Part shown: positions 26,693-35,739 of the stretch, piece by piece
Position numbering within the stretch: position 1 is the stretch's first letter
Layout: the number at the start of each line of letters is the position of its first letter
Origin: Pantoea sp. Lij88
GTDB lineage: Bacteria; Pseudomonadota; Gammaproteobacteria; Enterobacterales; Enterobacteriaceae
Direction of reading: 5' to 3'
DNA length: 64,000 nucleotides
Assembly: GCF_030062155.1 (NCBI RefSeq)
Contig: NZ_CP118268.1
Location: 1 to 64,000 of the forward strand
Made by a program: the position numbers and the translations under genes
The notes under the pieces: model-generated
Database searches by the model: none
What the model saw: the letters and a program-made list of their open reading frames with translations, nothing else
Told to the model about the DNA's origin: nothing

Positions 26693-27902
26693 ATTAAGCC
26701 GTACTGAATTTGCCGCGCTGACCGAACAGTTCCGGCCGCTTTTTGCCCGTATTGCTGAAGGTGCTGCTACGCGTGAAATCGATCGCACTCTGCTGCATGA
26801 GCCGATCCGCTGGCTGAAAGAGGCGCGATTCGGCACGCTGCGGATCCCCAAAGAAGAAGGCGGCTTCGGCGTCTCGCTGCCCCAGCTTTTTTCCCTGCTG
26901 ACAGCGCTGGCCGAAGCAGATTCGAATCTGCCGCAGGCACTGCGCGCGCACTTCGCCTTTATCGAAGACCGCCTGAACCAGCCGGAGAGTGAGGATCGAC
27001 GGCGCTGGTTCCGCCGTTTTGTAGATGGTGAACTGGTGGGCAGTGGCTGGAGTGAAATCGGGGCGGTTAAGCTCGGAGACGTTATCACCCAGGTTTCTCC
27101 GGTTCAGGGAGGATGGGCACTCAGCGGAGAGAAGTTTTACAGCACCGGCACACTCTATGCCGACTGGATCGATGTCTATGCAAAGCGCACCGATAATGGC
27201 CGTGACGTCATCGCGCTGGTGAACACGCATCAGAATGAGGTGGAACGTGAGGATGACTGGGATGGCTTCGGGCAACGGCTGACCGGCAGCGGCACCACGC
27301 GCTTTAAACATGCCCATGTGGAACAGCCTCACGTTTATGATTTCAGTGAGCGCTTCCGCTATCAGACGGCGTTTTATCAGCATGTGTTATTGGCCACGCT
27401 TGCTGGCATCGGGCGGGCCGTAGTGCGCGATGCATCACAGGGTGTGGCGCAGCGTAAACGGATTTACAGCCACGGCAATGCGCCTCAGGTTAAGCAGGAT
27501 GTGCAGGTGCTGCAGGTGGTCGGTCAGATCAGCAGCTGGGCCTGGGCGGCTGAAGCGGCTGTTGATCGGGCGACCCACTCATTACAACGGGCATTTGAAC
27601 TGCAACTGAGCGGTGCCAATGAAGCAGATCTTCGCGCGGCGAACGTTCAGGCCGAGGTGGAGTCTGCAAGGGCGCAGGTGGTCGCGGTGGAGTTAGTGAC
27701 ACGTGCCGCCACGGAGTTCTTTAATGCACTTGGCGCGTCCGATACCCGCATCAGCAAGGCGCTGGATCGCCACTGGCGTAACGCCCGCACGGTCTCATCA
27801 CATAACCCGGTGATCTACAAAATCCGCAATGTGGGAGACTGGGAGGTAAACCGCAAAGATCCAACGTTTATCTGGCAGATAGGCAACGGCGAAGGGGCAT
27901 AA
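26685..27902 (+). CDS. SfnB-like acyl-CoA dehydrogenase-family oxidoreductase
   Basis: This 405-residue acyl-CoA dehydrogenase-fold flavoprotein resembles SfnB/DszC-type enzymes, FMNH2-dependent in known cases, that oxidise sulfur compounds. Recognisable blocks are RIPKEEGGFGVSLPQLFSLL, GEKFYSTGTLYADWIDV, DDWDGFGQRLTGSGTTRF and the C-terminal DRHWRNARTVSSHNPVIYK. The ATG at 26685 has GGAG upstream and overlaps the MFS stop. Two further paralogues lie at 31854-34265. Confidence 0.87.
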   Translation: MSELSRTEFAALTEQFRPLFARIAEGAATREIDRTLLHEPIRWLKEARFGTLRIPKEEGGFGVSLPQLFSLLTALAEADSNLPQALRAHFAFIEDRLNQPESEDRRRWFRRFVDGELVGSGWSEIGAVKLGDVITQVSPVQGGWALSGEKFYSTGTLYADWIDVYAKRTDNGRDVIALVNTHQNEVEREDDWDGFGQRLTGSGTTRFKHAHVEQPHVYDFSERFRYQTAFYQHVLLATLAGIGRAVVRDASQGVAQRKRIYSHGNAPQVKQDVQVLQVVGQISSWAWAAEAAVDRATHSLQRAFELQLSGANEADLRAANVQAEVESARAQVVAVELVTRAATEFFNALGASDTRISKALDRHWRNARTVSSHNPVIYKIRNVGDWEVNRKDPTFIWQIGNGEGA

Positions 27903-27906
27903 AACA

Positions 27907-27932
27907 GCAAGGCCGGGTGATCCCGGCCTTGC
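27907..27932. terminator. Bidirectional terminator between convergent operons
   Basis: GCAAGGCCGGG and CCCGGCCTTGC form an 11-bp perfect stem with a 4-base loop. It lies between the stop of the SfnB-like gene and the stop of the convergent ABC permease gene. Confidence 0.8.
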
Positions 27933-27936
27933 GCGT

Positions 27937-28587
27937 TTAGCGGTGGTTCAGCCGTCGCGACAGCCGATCGCCACACAACTGAAGCAGTGTCACCAGCGCA
28001 ACCAGCACCACAATCACTGTCACCATCACCTGCATATCAAACCGCTGATAACCATAACGGTACGCCAGATCCCCCAATCCTCCCGCACCGATGGCGCCGG
28101 CCATCGCTGACGCGTTGATCATCGTCACCAGCGTGATGGTAAAGCCGCTGACGATGCCCGGCCGCGCCTCCGGCAGCAGCACGTGCCAGATTATATGCCA
28201 GCGATGAAATCCCATGGCCTGCGCCGCTTCGGTCAGCCCTTTATCAACTTCTCGCAGGCTGACTTCCGCAATACGGGCAAAAAACGGGGTGGCCGCCAGG
28301 GTGAGCGGTACGATGGCTGCCCAGACGCCATAGGTGGTTCCCACAATCCAGCGGGTAAAGGGAATTAACGCCACCATCAGGATCAGAAATGGAATTGAGC
28401 GAAAGAGGTTGACGACCCAGCCCAGCACCCGATTGAGTAGCGGACTGGGGAAAAGATCGCCGCGTCCGCTGACCACCAGAATGACCGCCATCGGTAAGCC
28501 CAGCGCGAGCGCCAGCGCAGAGGAGACGCCCACCATTAGCAGCGTATCCAGAAAGGCGACCCACAGACGTTCAATAGCCGGTGACAT
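27937..28587 (-). CDS. MetI-type ABC transporter permease
   Basis: This 216-residue, five-helix permease carries the EAA loop as TEAAQAMGFHRWHIIWHVLLPEARPG. It resembles MetI of the methionine uptake transporter and forms an importer with the two upstream genes. Its start overlaps the ATPase stop. Given its setting it may import a methionine-like or other organosulfur compound rather than methionine itself. Confidence 0.88.
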   Translation of the reverse strand: MSPAIERLWVAFLDTLLMVGVSSALALALGLPMAVILVVSGRGDLFPSPLLNRVLGWVVNLFRSIPFLILMVALIPFTRWIVGTTYGVWAAIVPLTLAATPFFARIAEVSLREVDKGLTEAAQAMGFHRWHIIWHVLLPEARPGIVSGFTITLVTMINASAMAGAIGAGGLGDLAYRYGYQRFDMQVMVTVIVVLVALVTLLQLCGDRLSRRLNHR

Positions 28588-29662
28588 AACCTAATACCTC
28601 CAGTCGATCGGCGATATGCGCCAGTTGAGTTGTCACAGATTGCGCCTCATGTTGTGAATCCAGCAGGAGCAGCAACTGGCCGGTAGGTTTGTGGTCAACC
28701 CACTCGACAGCGCTGTAGATCAGGGTGATTTCACCCGATATCTGTGCACTCAGCGCACCGATATCGGGTTGTGCACCCTGCCCTGTGTAACGTAACCGCA
28801 CTAACAGTCGGGCGCGAGGATGCAGCCGCCGCGCATGGAGGCGAGTCGCAACAGACTCCGGCAGAGCCTGGTGGTTGGGGTTAAGCAGCTGGCGCGTCGT
28901 CTCATGCTGCGGATCGCTGTAGACCTGCCAGACCGGGCCGCGCTCGATGATCTCACCCTGGTCGATTACCGCCACGTTATGGCAGAGGTCGTGCACTACA
29001 TCCATCTCATGGGTGATCAGGACAATGGTGATATGACGCTGCTGATTGATTTTTTTCAGCAAAGCCAGAATGGCACGCGTCGTTTCGGGATCCAGCGCGG
29101 AGGTGGCTTCATCGCACAGCAGCAGCTCCGGATCGTGGACCAGCGCACGGGCAATACCGACGCGCTGTTTCTGTCCACCGGACAGCTGTGCGGGCCAGGC
29201 GTGTTGCCGCGCCTCCAGCCCGACCAGCGCCAGCAGCTCATCCACTTTACGCGCCCGCACGGCAGCAGGCACGCCTGCCACTTTTAGCGGCAGCTCAATA
29301 TTCTGCCGTACGGTTTTGGCCGACAGCAGATTGAAGTGCTGGAAAATCATGCCCGTGCTGCGCCGCCATTCGACCAGTTGCCGCGCGTTAAGCGCGCTGA
29401 TGTCGGTGCCGTCAATAACAATGCGTCCGGCCGTGGGATCTTCCAGACGATTGAGGCAGCGGATGAGCGTCGATTTCCCCGCGCCGCTGCGGCCGATGAT
29501 GCCGAAAATCTCACCACGCTGGATGTCCAGATTAATATTATGCAGCGCATCCAACTGCTGACCAGGATAGCGTTTACTCAGCGCTTCAATGGTGACATGG
29601 GAAGCGCCGCTGGCGGTGTCATAGGGCAACGTCCTCGCGTCCGGAATGACCAGGCTGACCAT
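28571..29662 (-). CDS. MetN-type ABC transporter ATPase
   Basis: This is a 363-residue ATPase. Walker A is GRSGAGKST, the Q-loop is MIFQHFNLL, the signature is LSGGQKQRVGIARAL, and Walker B is LLLCDEATSALDP. The ~100-residue C-terminal extension corresponds to the NIL/ACT-like ligand-binding domain of MetN that senses intracellular substrate. It is the middle gene of a MetQNI-type set, three bases downstream of the binding protein gene. Confidence 0.9.
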   Translation of the reverse strand: MVSLVIPDARTLPYDTASGASHVTIEALSKRYPGQQLDALHNINLDIQRGEIFGIIGRSGAGKSTLIRCLNRLEDPTAGRIVIDGTDISALNARQLVEWRRSTGMIFQHFNLLSAKTVRQNIELPLKVAGVPAAVRARKVDELLALVGLEARQHAWPAQLSGGQKQRVGIARALVHDPELLLCDEATSALDPETTRAILALLKKINQQRHITIVLITHEMDVVHDLCHNVAVIDQGEIIERGPVWQVYSDPQHETTRQLLNPNHQALPESVATRLHARRLHPRARLLVRLRYTGQGAQPDIGALSAQISGEITLIYSAVEWVDHKPTGQLLLLLDSQHEAQSVTTQLAHIADRLEVLGYVTGY

Positions 29663-29664
29663 GA

Positions 29665-30474
29665 TTACTGGCTCCAGCCTGGCTGGTAGAGCTTGCCATA
29701 GAAGTTGTCGAGACTGGCGCGTACCACCGGCGAGTGCTGATAGATATCAACAAACTTTGCCAGTCGCGGATCATCCTGATGGCCCTGACGGATTACAAAC
29801 TGAATCACATATTCCGGGTGCTCCAGCCCGTCGAACAGCAGCGCCTTATTGGGATCAATCGTCTTTGCCAGACGCAGATAGTGTGGGTAGCCCTGCGCTA
29901 AGTCGACCTCTTCCAATGACCGTGAGAGCTGTACCGCTTCGACTTCGATGATTTTCAGCTTTTTAGGGTTGCTGACGATGTCATCAACGGTTGCTTTCAG
30001 TCCCACACCCGGTTTCAGCGTAATCAGCCCCGCCTTCTGCAGCAGCAATAATCCGCGTGCACCATTAATCGGATCGTTGGCGATAGCTACGGTGCCGCCT
30101 TCGGGAACCTGAGCAATCGCGCTGTGTTTTTTGGAATAAAGACCAATGTTATTAATGATGGCCGGCGCATAAGCGACCAGGTGGAAGCCGCCGGACTGAT
30201 TAGCATTCTCCAGAAAAGGCTTATGCTGGAACAGATTGACGTCGATATCGCCATTCTCCACGCTGACGTTAGGTGCGGTCCAGTCGGTAAATTCGACCAG
30301 TTCAACAGCCAGTCCCTGCTTCTTTGCTTCAGCGACGGCGGTTTCCAGCGGCGGGGCAAACGCGGCGGTGGTGCCCACTTTAAGCGGGCCGGAATAGTTC
30401 GCTGCGGTCGCAGCGGCACTGAGGGTCAGCAGCAGGCCGCCCAGTGCGGCGCGTAGTGTTTTTGAGCGTGTCAT
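29665..30474 (-). CDS. MetQ/NlpA-type substrate-binding protein, non-lipoprotein
   Basis: This 269-residue periplasmic binding protein is of the NlpA/MetQ family (LKVGTTAAFAPPLETAV, VNLFQHKPFLENAN, VAIANDPINGARGLLLLQKAGLI). The signal peptide ends SAAATAANYSGP and contains no lipobox cysteine, so it should be cleaved by signal peptidase I and be soluble, unlike typical MetQ lipoproteins. It is the binding component for the MetN/MetI-type pair. Confidence 0.88.
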   Translation of the reverse strand: MTRSKTLRAALGGLLLTLSAAATAANYSGPLKVGTTAAFAPPLETAVAEAKKQGLAVELVEFTDWTAPNVSVENGDIDVNLFQHKPFLENANQSGGFHLVAYAPAIINNIGLYSKKHSAIAQVPEGGTVAIANDPINGARGLLLLQKAGLITLKPGVGLKATVDDIVSNPKKLKIIEVEAVQLSRSLEEVDLAQGYPHYLRLAKTIDPNKALLFDGLEHPEYVIQFVIRQGHQDDPRLAKFVDIYQHSPVVRASLDNFYGKLYQPGWSQ

Positions 30475-30507
30475 GGTGATTCCTTGAGGTTAAATAAATC
30501 AATATGG

Positions 30508-31857
30508 TCAGGTGGAATGACGCCAGCGTGCCGCCGGGTGACGATCGGGCAGGCGATCCTGCTGAAAAATTTTGTGGCGCAGTGAACCGGGCTGGTAAGC
30601 CGTTTTATAGCGCCCGCGCTGCTGAAGTTCAGGCACGACTAAATCGATAAAGTCGCGATAACTCTGCGGGTTCAGAATGCGGGTCAGGTTAAAGCCGTCA
30701 ATGTCGCCCTCATCCATCCAGTGCAGCAGTGCGTCCGCGACCTGCGCGGGACTACCGATTATGAGTGGATAGCGACTGCCCATCGCATGCTGCTCCAGCA
30801 GGCGGCGACGGGTCCAGCCGCTGTAGGCTTTACTGACCGATTCGATAGCCCGGGTCTCACCGCTGACAATGGGTTCGTCGAGCTCATAGGCAGCCAGATC
30901 GAGACCAATGGAACTGGAGAAATGGGCAATCCCCGCTTCCGGGCTGGCATATTCAAGATAACTGCGGTGTTTTTCCTGTGCTTCACGCTCTGTCGGTGCA
31001 ACGATTACGCCGACTCCCATAAAGATGCGCAGATCATCTGCACGTCGGCCTGCCTCCACCGCTGCCTGCCGCAGCCGCTGAGTCTGCTGGCGCATCGCTG
31101 CGGGTGTCGCTGCGTTAACAAAAGTGCATTCGGCATGACGCGCAGCAAACTGAATCCCGCGTGCAGAGGTGCCGGCCTGAAACAGTAACGGCGTACGCTG
31201 AGGTGACGGGCTACTGAGGTGATAGCCTTCAACCTGATAAAATTCACCCTGATGCCTGACCGGGTGAATTTTCGTAGCGTCTGCGTAGAGACGATTTGGA
31301 CGATCGACAACCAGCGCATCATCCTGCCAGCTTCCTTCCCACAACTGATAACTGACATCAAGAAACTCATCAGCCTGTGCATAGCGCTGATCGTGTGCCA
31401 GCAGCTGTCTGTTTCCCATGGCACGGGCGGCACTGTCCAGGTAGCCGGTAACGATGTTCCAGCCTATCCGTCCCTGAGTGAGATGGTCGAGTGTTGAAAG
31501 GCGGCGGGCAAAAGGAAAGGGTGCTTCATAACTGAGATTAGCGGTGACGGCAAAGCCAAGATGCTGTGTAACGCCCGCCATAGCCGAAACCAGCATCAGC
31601 GGATCGTTGACCGGTAGCTGAATTGACTCGCGTGCCGTTAGCGTAATGCCCTGCTGATAAACGTCATAAACGCCCAGAATATCCGCAATAAAGAGTCCGT
31701 CGAACAGCCCGTGTTCAAGCAGGCGCGCCAGATCTGTCCAGTAGCTCAACGTATTGAAGTCGGTTGAACGATCTTCCGGGTGCGTCCACATGCCGTGATG
31801 AATATGGCCGACACAATTCATGTTAAACGCGTTGAGCAGAACCTGTTTCTGAGTCAT
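30508..31857 (-). CDS. NtaA/SnaA/DszA-family FMN-dependent monooxygenase (paralogue)
   Basis: This 449-residue luciferase-like monooxygenase has the same NAFNMNCVGHIHHGMWTHP and YWTDLARLLEHGLFDGLFIAD blocks as the gene at 23572. Paralogy is evident, though the sequences have diverged. It overlaps the upstream SfnB-like gene (ATGA) and precedes the ABC importer by about 30 bp. That suggests uptake and oxidation of a second sulfur compound. Confidence 0.87.
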   Translation of the reverse strand: MTQKQVLLNAFNMNCVGHIHHGMWTHPEDRSTDFNTLSYWTDLARLLEHGLFDGLFIADILGVYDVYQQGITLTARESIQLPVNDPLMLVSAMAGVTQHLGFAVTANLSYEAPFPFARRLSTLDHLTQGRIGWNIVTGYLDSAARAMGNRQLLAHDQRYAQADEFLDVSYQLWEGSWQDDALVVDRPNRLYADATKIHPVRHQGEFYQVEGYHLSSPSPQRTPLLFQAGTSARGIQFAARHAECTFVNAATPAAMRQQTQRLRQAAVEAGRRADDLRIFMGVGVIVAPTEREAQEKHRSYLEYASPEAGIAHFSSSIGLDLAAYELDEPIVSGETRAIESVSKAYSGWTRRRLLEQHAMGSRYPLIIGSPAQVADALLHWMDEGDIDGFNLTRILNPQSYRDFIDLVVPELQQRGRYKTAYQPGSLRHKIFQQDRLPDRHPAARWRHST

Positions 31858-33044
31858 AGCGTGCCCCGGCGCGGTGGCAGTACGCCATTGAGCAGGTAAT
31901 TCCCTATCGCGGGATATTTCCAGCGTACCGGATCATGCAAAGTATGGGTACGTGCGTTGCGCCAGTGGCGATCCAGATTATATTCGCGCAGGCTGGACCG
32001 TGTGCCGCCCAGTTCAAACAGCAGGTTAGAGGCCTCAAGAGAGACTTCGGTGGTCCAGGCGCGCGCTTTGGCTACTTCCACAGATGCCAGCGCCACCGTT
32101 GCGGCACCGGCCTGCTGCTGCGCGACATCGACTGCTGCACCCGCCTCCGCTAACAGCGCCTCGCCTGCACGCAGTCGTGCCGCCAGCCGACCGGTGCGGT
32201 CGAGCGTTAAGGGATCGTCAGTAGCGCGCGTCACGCCGCTGTCTGGCCAGGGCCGGGCGCGCTGACGCAGAAAATCGAGCATGTCATTAAAGGCGGCCTG
32301 CGCAATTCCCTGGTCAATAGCGGCGTGCATGATTTGCGCAAAAGGGCCAACAGCCGTTGGCCGCTCAAACGCTGTCTGAAAGGGCACCACATCTTCCGCA
32401 TCCACCGTGACATTTTCGAAGAGGACGCTGCCGCTGCCGGTGGTGCGCTGACCAAACCCACTCCAGTCATCAATGACCGTGACCCCCGTCTGATGACGTG
32501 GCACAAATACCAGTTGCTCTTTGTCCTCTTCATCGCGCGCAGCCGTAGGGATGCGATCGGCAAACAGCGCACCGGTGGCGTAAAATTTAGTGCCATTGAG
32601 AACATCACCCCGGATCTGTGTGGTGCGATGATGTGCGGCACGGGAGGAGAACTCTGCCAGCGCATTGCCCAGATGCACCCCTGCCCGCACTTCCTGATAC
32701 AACCGTTGTTTTTGTGATTCACTGCCGTTGACGCGTAGTACTTCCAGCGCGTAGTAGTGATTTTGCGGAACCTGACCAATTGCTGCATCAGCCTCGCTGA
32801 TCAGCGTGATGACTGATGCGAGTGTGGCGGTCGAAACGGCAATGCCTCCATACGCCTGCGGCACGGTAATCGCCCCTAATCCTGATTGAAACAGTGTCTG
32901 CAGAGGAGCATAGGGAAGCTCACGGTCACGATCTCGCGTTGCGGCGCCCTCACGGAACTGCTGCGCCAGTTGCGCGGCCACTTCCAGCGCATGTTGCTCG
33001 CTGCGAATAGTTGTAGCGGGCTGTTTCGGCTCAACCTGACTCAT
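31854..33044 (-). CDS. SfnB-like sulfur-acquisition oxidoreductase
   Basis: This is a 396-residue acyl-CoA dehydrogenase-fold flavoprotein. The blocks GAITVPQAYGGIAVSTATLAS, NGTKFYATGALFADRIP, DDWSGFGQRTTGSGSVLF and DRHWRNARTHTLHDPVRWK are shared with the SfnB/DszC group. It overlaps the monooxygenase downstream and starts nine bases after the third SfnB-like gene, so all are probably one transcript. Confidence 0.88.
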   Translation of the reverse strand: MSQVEPKQPATTIRSEQHALEVAAQLAQQFREGAATRDRDRELPYAPLQTLFQSGLGAITVPQAYGGIAVSTATLASVITLISEADAAIGQVPQNHYYALEVLRVNGSESQKQRLYQEVRAGVHLGNALAEFSSRAAHHRTTQIRGDVLNGTKFYATGALFADRIPTAARDEEDKEQLVFVPRHQTGVTVIDDWSGFGQRTTGSGSVLFENVTVDAEDVVPFQTAFERPTAVGPFAQIMHAAIDQGIAQAAFNDMLDFLRQRARPWPDSGVTRATDDPLTLDRTGRLAARLRAGEALLAEAGAAVDVAQQQAGAATVALASVEVAKARAWTTEVSLEASNLLFELGGTRSSLREYNLDRHWRNARTHTLHDPVRWKYPAIGNYLLNGVLPPRRGTL

Positions 33045-33053
33045 TCTTTCTCC

Positions 33054-34265
33054 TTAAATCCATGCATGACGCGCGGGGTAAATCGCATTGAGGTAGTAAT
33101 TGCCGATAGCGTGCGTTTTCCAGCGAACCGGATCGTGCAGCGTATGAGTGCGCGCATTGCGCCAGTGGCGATCCAGCCCATGTTGCAGGAGCGTGGCCCG
33201 ACTTCCGCCCCACTCCAGCAGTTTTTCACTGGCCCGCAGCGCAATGTCGGTGGTCAGCACTTTTGCTTCCGCCACGGCGATAGAGGCGGCAGCGCTGTTT
33301 TCAGCCGTCAGCGCCTGCGGATCGAGGGCATCAAGCACTTTCGCCGCGCGGTTCAGCAGCGCATTTGCGGCGCTCAGTTCGGTACTGATGCGGCCAATGT
33401 CAGCCAGGATATAGGGATCATCAGCGTTGCGCCCTACGCCTGCGTCCACCCAGGGGCGTGAACTGCTGCGGACAAACGCCAGCGCATCGTCCAGCGCGCC
33501 CTGGGCGATACCGGCATCAATCGCCGCCTGAATCAGTTGCGATACCGCACCGCGCAGGGTCGGTTTTTCTGCGGGTAGCAAGGGGATAAGCAATGCAGGA
33601 TCCACTGCAGCCCGATCAAGCCTTACCGTGCCGCTGGCCGTAGTACGCTGACCCATGCCTGACCAGTCATCAATAATCTCTACGCCGTCGGCGGGCAGCG
33701 GGATAAAAGCCATCACTGGCTCGTTATCATCCTGAAGCGCGGTCGTCACCAGAATGTCCGCAAACAGCGCCCCGGTTGAATAGAATTTCTCGCCGCTTAA
33801 ACGTCGCTGCTCTCCTTCACTGACCAGACGCGCCTGAATGTCCCGCGTATGGCGGGTGTTCTTTTCGGGGCCTCCATTGCCGAGCCGCTTGCCGCTAACC
33901 ACCGCCTGCAATAGCATTTCCTGCTGAGCCCGATCGCCCTCGCCGAGAATGAACTGAATCAGACCAAAATGATTCTGCGGGATCTGCCCCAGAGAAGGAT
34001 CGCTGGCAGAAATAATGCGGAACACGTCCGCCACGGTCTGATAATTCAGGCCGCCACCGCCAAAGCTGCGCGGCACGCTGATACTGCCGAGTCCGAGCCG
34101 GGTAAACTGATCGAGAAGTTCACGAGGATAGAGCCGTTGCTGATCCCGCTCGATTGCGCCAGGTTTCGCCTGTTCAGCCAGAGAACATGCAACCTGAATA
34201 GCCTGTTCACGGGTTGTGATGATGGCTGCCTGACAGATGTCGGGTGTGGGTGAGATAAGATTCAT
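33054..34265 (-). CDS. SfnB-like sulfur-acquisition oxidoreductase
   Basis: This 403-residue protein is the first gene of the minus-strand organosulfur operon. It shows LGSISVPRSFGGGGLNYQTVA, SGEKFYSTGALFADILV, DDWSGMGQRTTASGTVRLD and DRHWRNARTHTLHDPVRWKTHAIGNY. It is most similar to its neighbour at 31854, which suggests local duplication. No clear sigma-54 promoter was found in the 280 bp upstream. Confidence 0.88.
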   Translation of the reverse strand: MNLISPTPDICQAAIITTREQAIQVACSLAEQAKPGAIERDQQRLYPRELLDQFTRLGLGSISVPRSFGGGGLNYQTVADVFRIISASDPSLGQIPQNHFGLIQFILGEGDRAQQEMLLQAVVSGKRLGNGGPEKNTRHTRDIQARLVSEGEQRRLSGEKFYSTGALFADILVTTALQDDNEPVMAFIPLPADGVEIIDDWSGMGQRTTASGTVRLDRAAVDPALLIPLLPAEKPTLRGAVSQLIQAAIDAGIAQGALDDALAFVRSSSRPWVDAGVGRNADDPYILADIGRISTELSAANALLNRAAKVLDALDPQALTAENSAAASIAVAEAKVLTTDIALRASEKLLEWGGSRATLLQHGLDRHWRNARTHTLHDPVRWKTHAIGNYYLNAIYPARHAWI

Positions 34266-34488
34266 GGCGCTTCCGGTAAATAGAGGGGCGTCAAAAGCAG
34301 ACGGGCTGATATTGCACGCGTCACATTTATTAACATACTGAAAGGGATAATAATCAGTTGGTCAGAACGAAGTAAATAGCGGGGGTTATTACAATATTCG
34401 CAAAGCTAATTCGTAATACAGCTTTGCCTTTTTCAGTGATATCTGACTGGTACTAAAGAGGTAAAAGATGAGGGTTATTTTTAGAGTG

Positions 34489-34523
34489 AAAATCAGCCCC
34501 TGTCATATTCAGAGGCTGATTTT
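34489..34523 (-). terminator. Terminator of the SgcJ-like gene
   Basis: AAAATCAGCC and GGCTGATTTT form a 10-bp stem, with three more inner pairs, 26 bp beyond the minus-strand stop codon. The A-run on the plus strand supplies the T-run of the transcript. It may also work in the other direction. Confidence 0.7.
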
Positions 34524-34548
34524 AAAATGAGATATTAATGCTGGAGGA

Positions 34549-35016
34549 TTACTGGCTTACTGACTCTGGCATGGCTGAAGAGTGATGCGTTGAGATTTTC
34601 CAGCCTTTACCATCCCAGACATAAGTAAAGGTATAACGCGCGGTAACCTGAGTTTTATCTTTGAATGTAAAGGTATAAACGCCGGTATCGATCGCTTTAT
34701 TACACCCAATCCGGATGGTGCGTGAATCGATTTTACCGCTTGGGCCTTTCTGCAGGAAGTCTTTGAAATAATCAATACGTTCCTGATCGGTCAGGCGTAC
34801 CTGGTTTGAAATGGTTGGCAGCAGAACGGCATCGCTGGCATAGAGTTGTGAGACTTTTGTGGCGTCACCCGTTGCCAGAGTCTCATTCCAGGTATTGAAC
34901 AGGCTCGCGACATCCTGCTCAGAGGTTTTAACGCAGCTTGCCGGTTCCTGTGCCATTGAAATAGCCGGAACGGTCGCCAGGCCTAAAAGGCACAGTGATA
35001 ATAAAGTCTTTTTCAT
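34549..35016 (-). CDS. Secreted SgcJ/EcaC-like (NTF2-fold) protein
   Basis: This 155-residue protein has a clear Sec signal peptide (MKKTLLSLCLLGLATVPAISMA). The mature part resembles the SgcJ/EcaC and CaMKII-association family of NTF2-like folds (VASLFNTWNETLATGDATKV, YASDAVLLPT, YTFTYVWDGKGWKISTHHSS). The ATG at 35016 was chosen because it begins the signal peptide; an upstream in-frame start would spoil it. Function in the periplasm is unknown. Confidence 0.82.
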   Translation of the reverse strand: MKKTLLSLCLLGLATVPAISMAQEPASCVKTSEQDVASLFNTWNETLATGDATKVSQLYASDAVLLPTISNQVRLTDQERIDYFKDFLQKGPSGKIDSRTIRIGCNKAIDTGVYTFTFKDKTQVTARYTFTYVWDGKGWKISTHHSSAMPESVSQ

Positions 35017-35739
35017 GAAAATAGTCCTTAACTTTTCCCTTGGATGATATCGGCGATTTTGAGTCATCTAAAACGCCGTTATGAAATGCAATAATCAACG
35101 GTGACGTGGTGATTCTTTTTGGCCATAAATGAGTCTGCAAAGAAATATCATTCTCAATTAAGTAAATAATATGACTGATGATTCCAGCACCGTGTTTGAT
35201 ATGCAGGAGTACAGAATATCTGATGTAAATTTCCATCCGGTATTTAAATCTCCAAAAAGTCACCATTTAGATTTTTGTTCTGCCTGGTGAGGCTAATAAT
35301 TATTTCTGTAGCGTAAATAGCAGATGGTGTTTTAATAACTCTGAAACGTGTGAAACGATATAACGCTCAACGGGTTGTTATTTGAACATCCCACCTGGTA
35401 CGTAATTATTGAGTAAACAGAATCATTAAACGCCATTTCTTTATCAGCATGAGTCTTTTTTGAGGCGGCAACCATAAAGGACTTCAGGCGAACGGTGTCC
35501 CTGCCCTGACCGACTCTGCCGTGGGCCCGACCGGTTGACTGAGAGGAATGTTATAACTTCGTATAATTGTTCTTATACGAAGTCATGACAGGACGAGGCA
35601 GCTGGGTTAAGATTGACACCAAAAAGTCGGCAATGAAAAATGACAACGCTACGTAAATTCTGCGCGGTTATCCCCCTGCTGCATTCCCAGAATTCACGTA
35701 GCGCGATCAAGGCTGTTTTTGGTTGATAAGTGAGCAATT
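35017..35739. other. Long intergenic region upstream of the Cre-like gene
   Basis: These 720 bp separate the SgcJ-like gene from the recombinase. The first ~430 bp are A+T-rich with no convincing gene. About 35480-35550 is more G+C-rich. The lox-like site at 35553-35586 is the only feature I can name. Confidence 0.55.
35553..35586. other. lox-like recombination site
   Basis: The 13-bp left arm ATAACTTCGTATA is identical to the P1 loxP arm. The 8-bp spacer is ATTGTTCT, and the right arm TATACGAAGTCAT differs from loxP at one base. Symmetry continues outward for a few bases (GTT on the left, GAC on the right). The asymmetric spacer gives the site a direction. It lies 153 bp upstream of a Cre-like gene, so it is most likely its native target. 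No second copy was noticed in this window. Confidence 0.9.

Noticed and set aside
34266-34400. Sigma-54 promoter for the minus-strand SfnB operon
   Set aside because: No GG and GC pair ten bases apart with flanking consensus was found on the minus strand.
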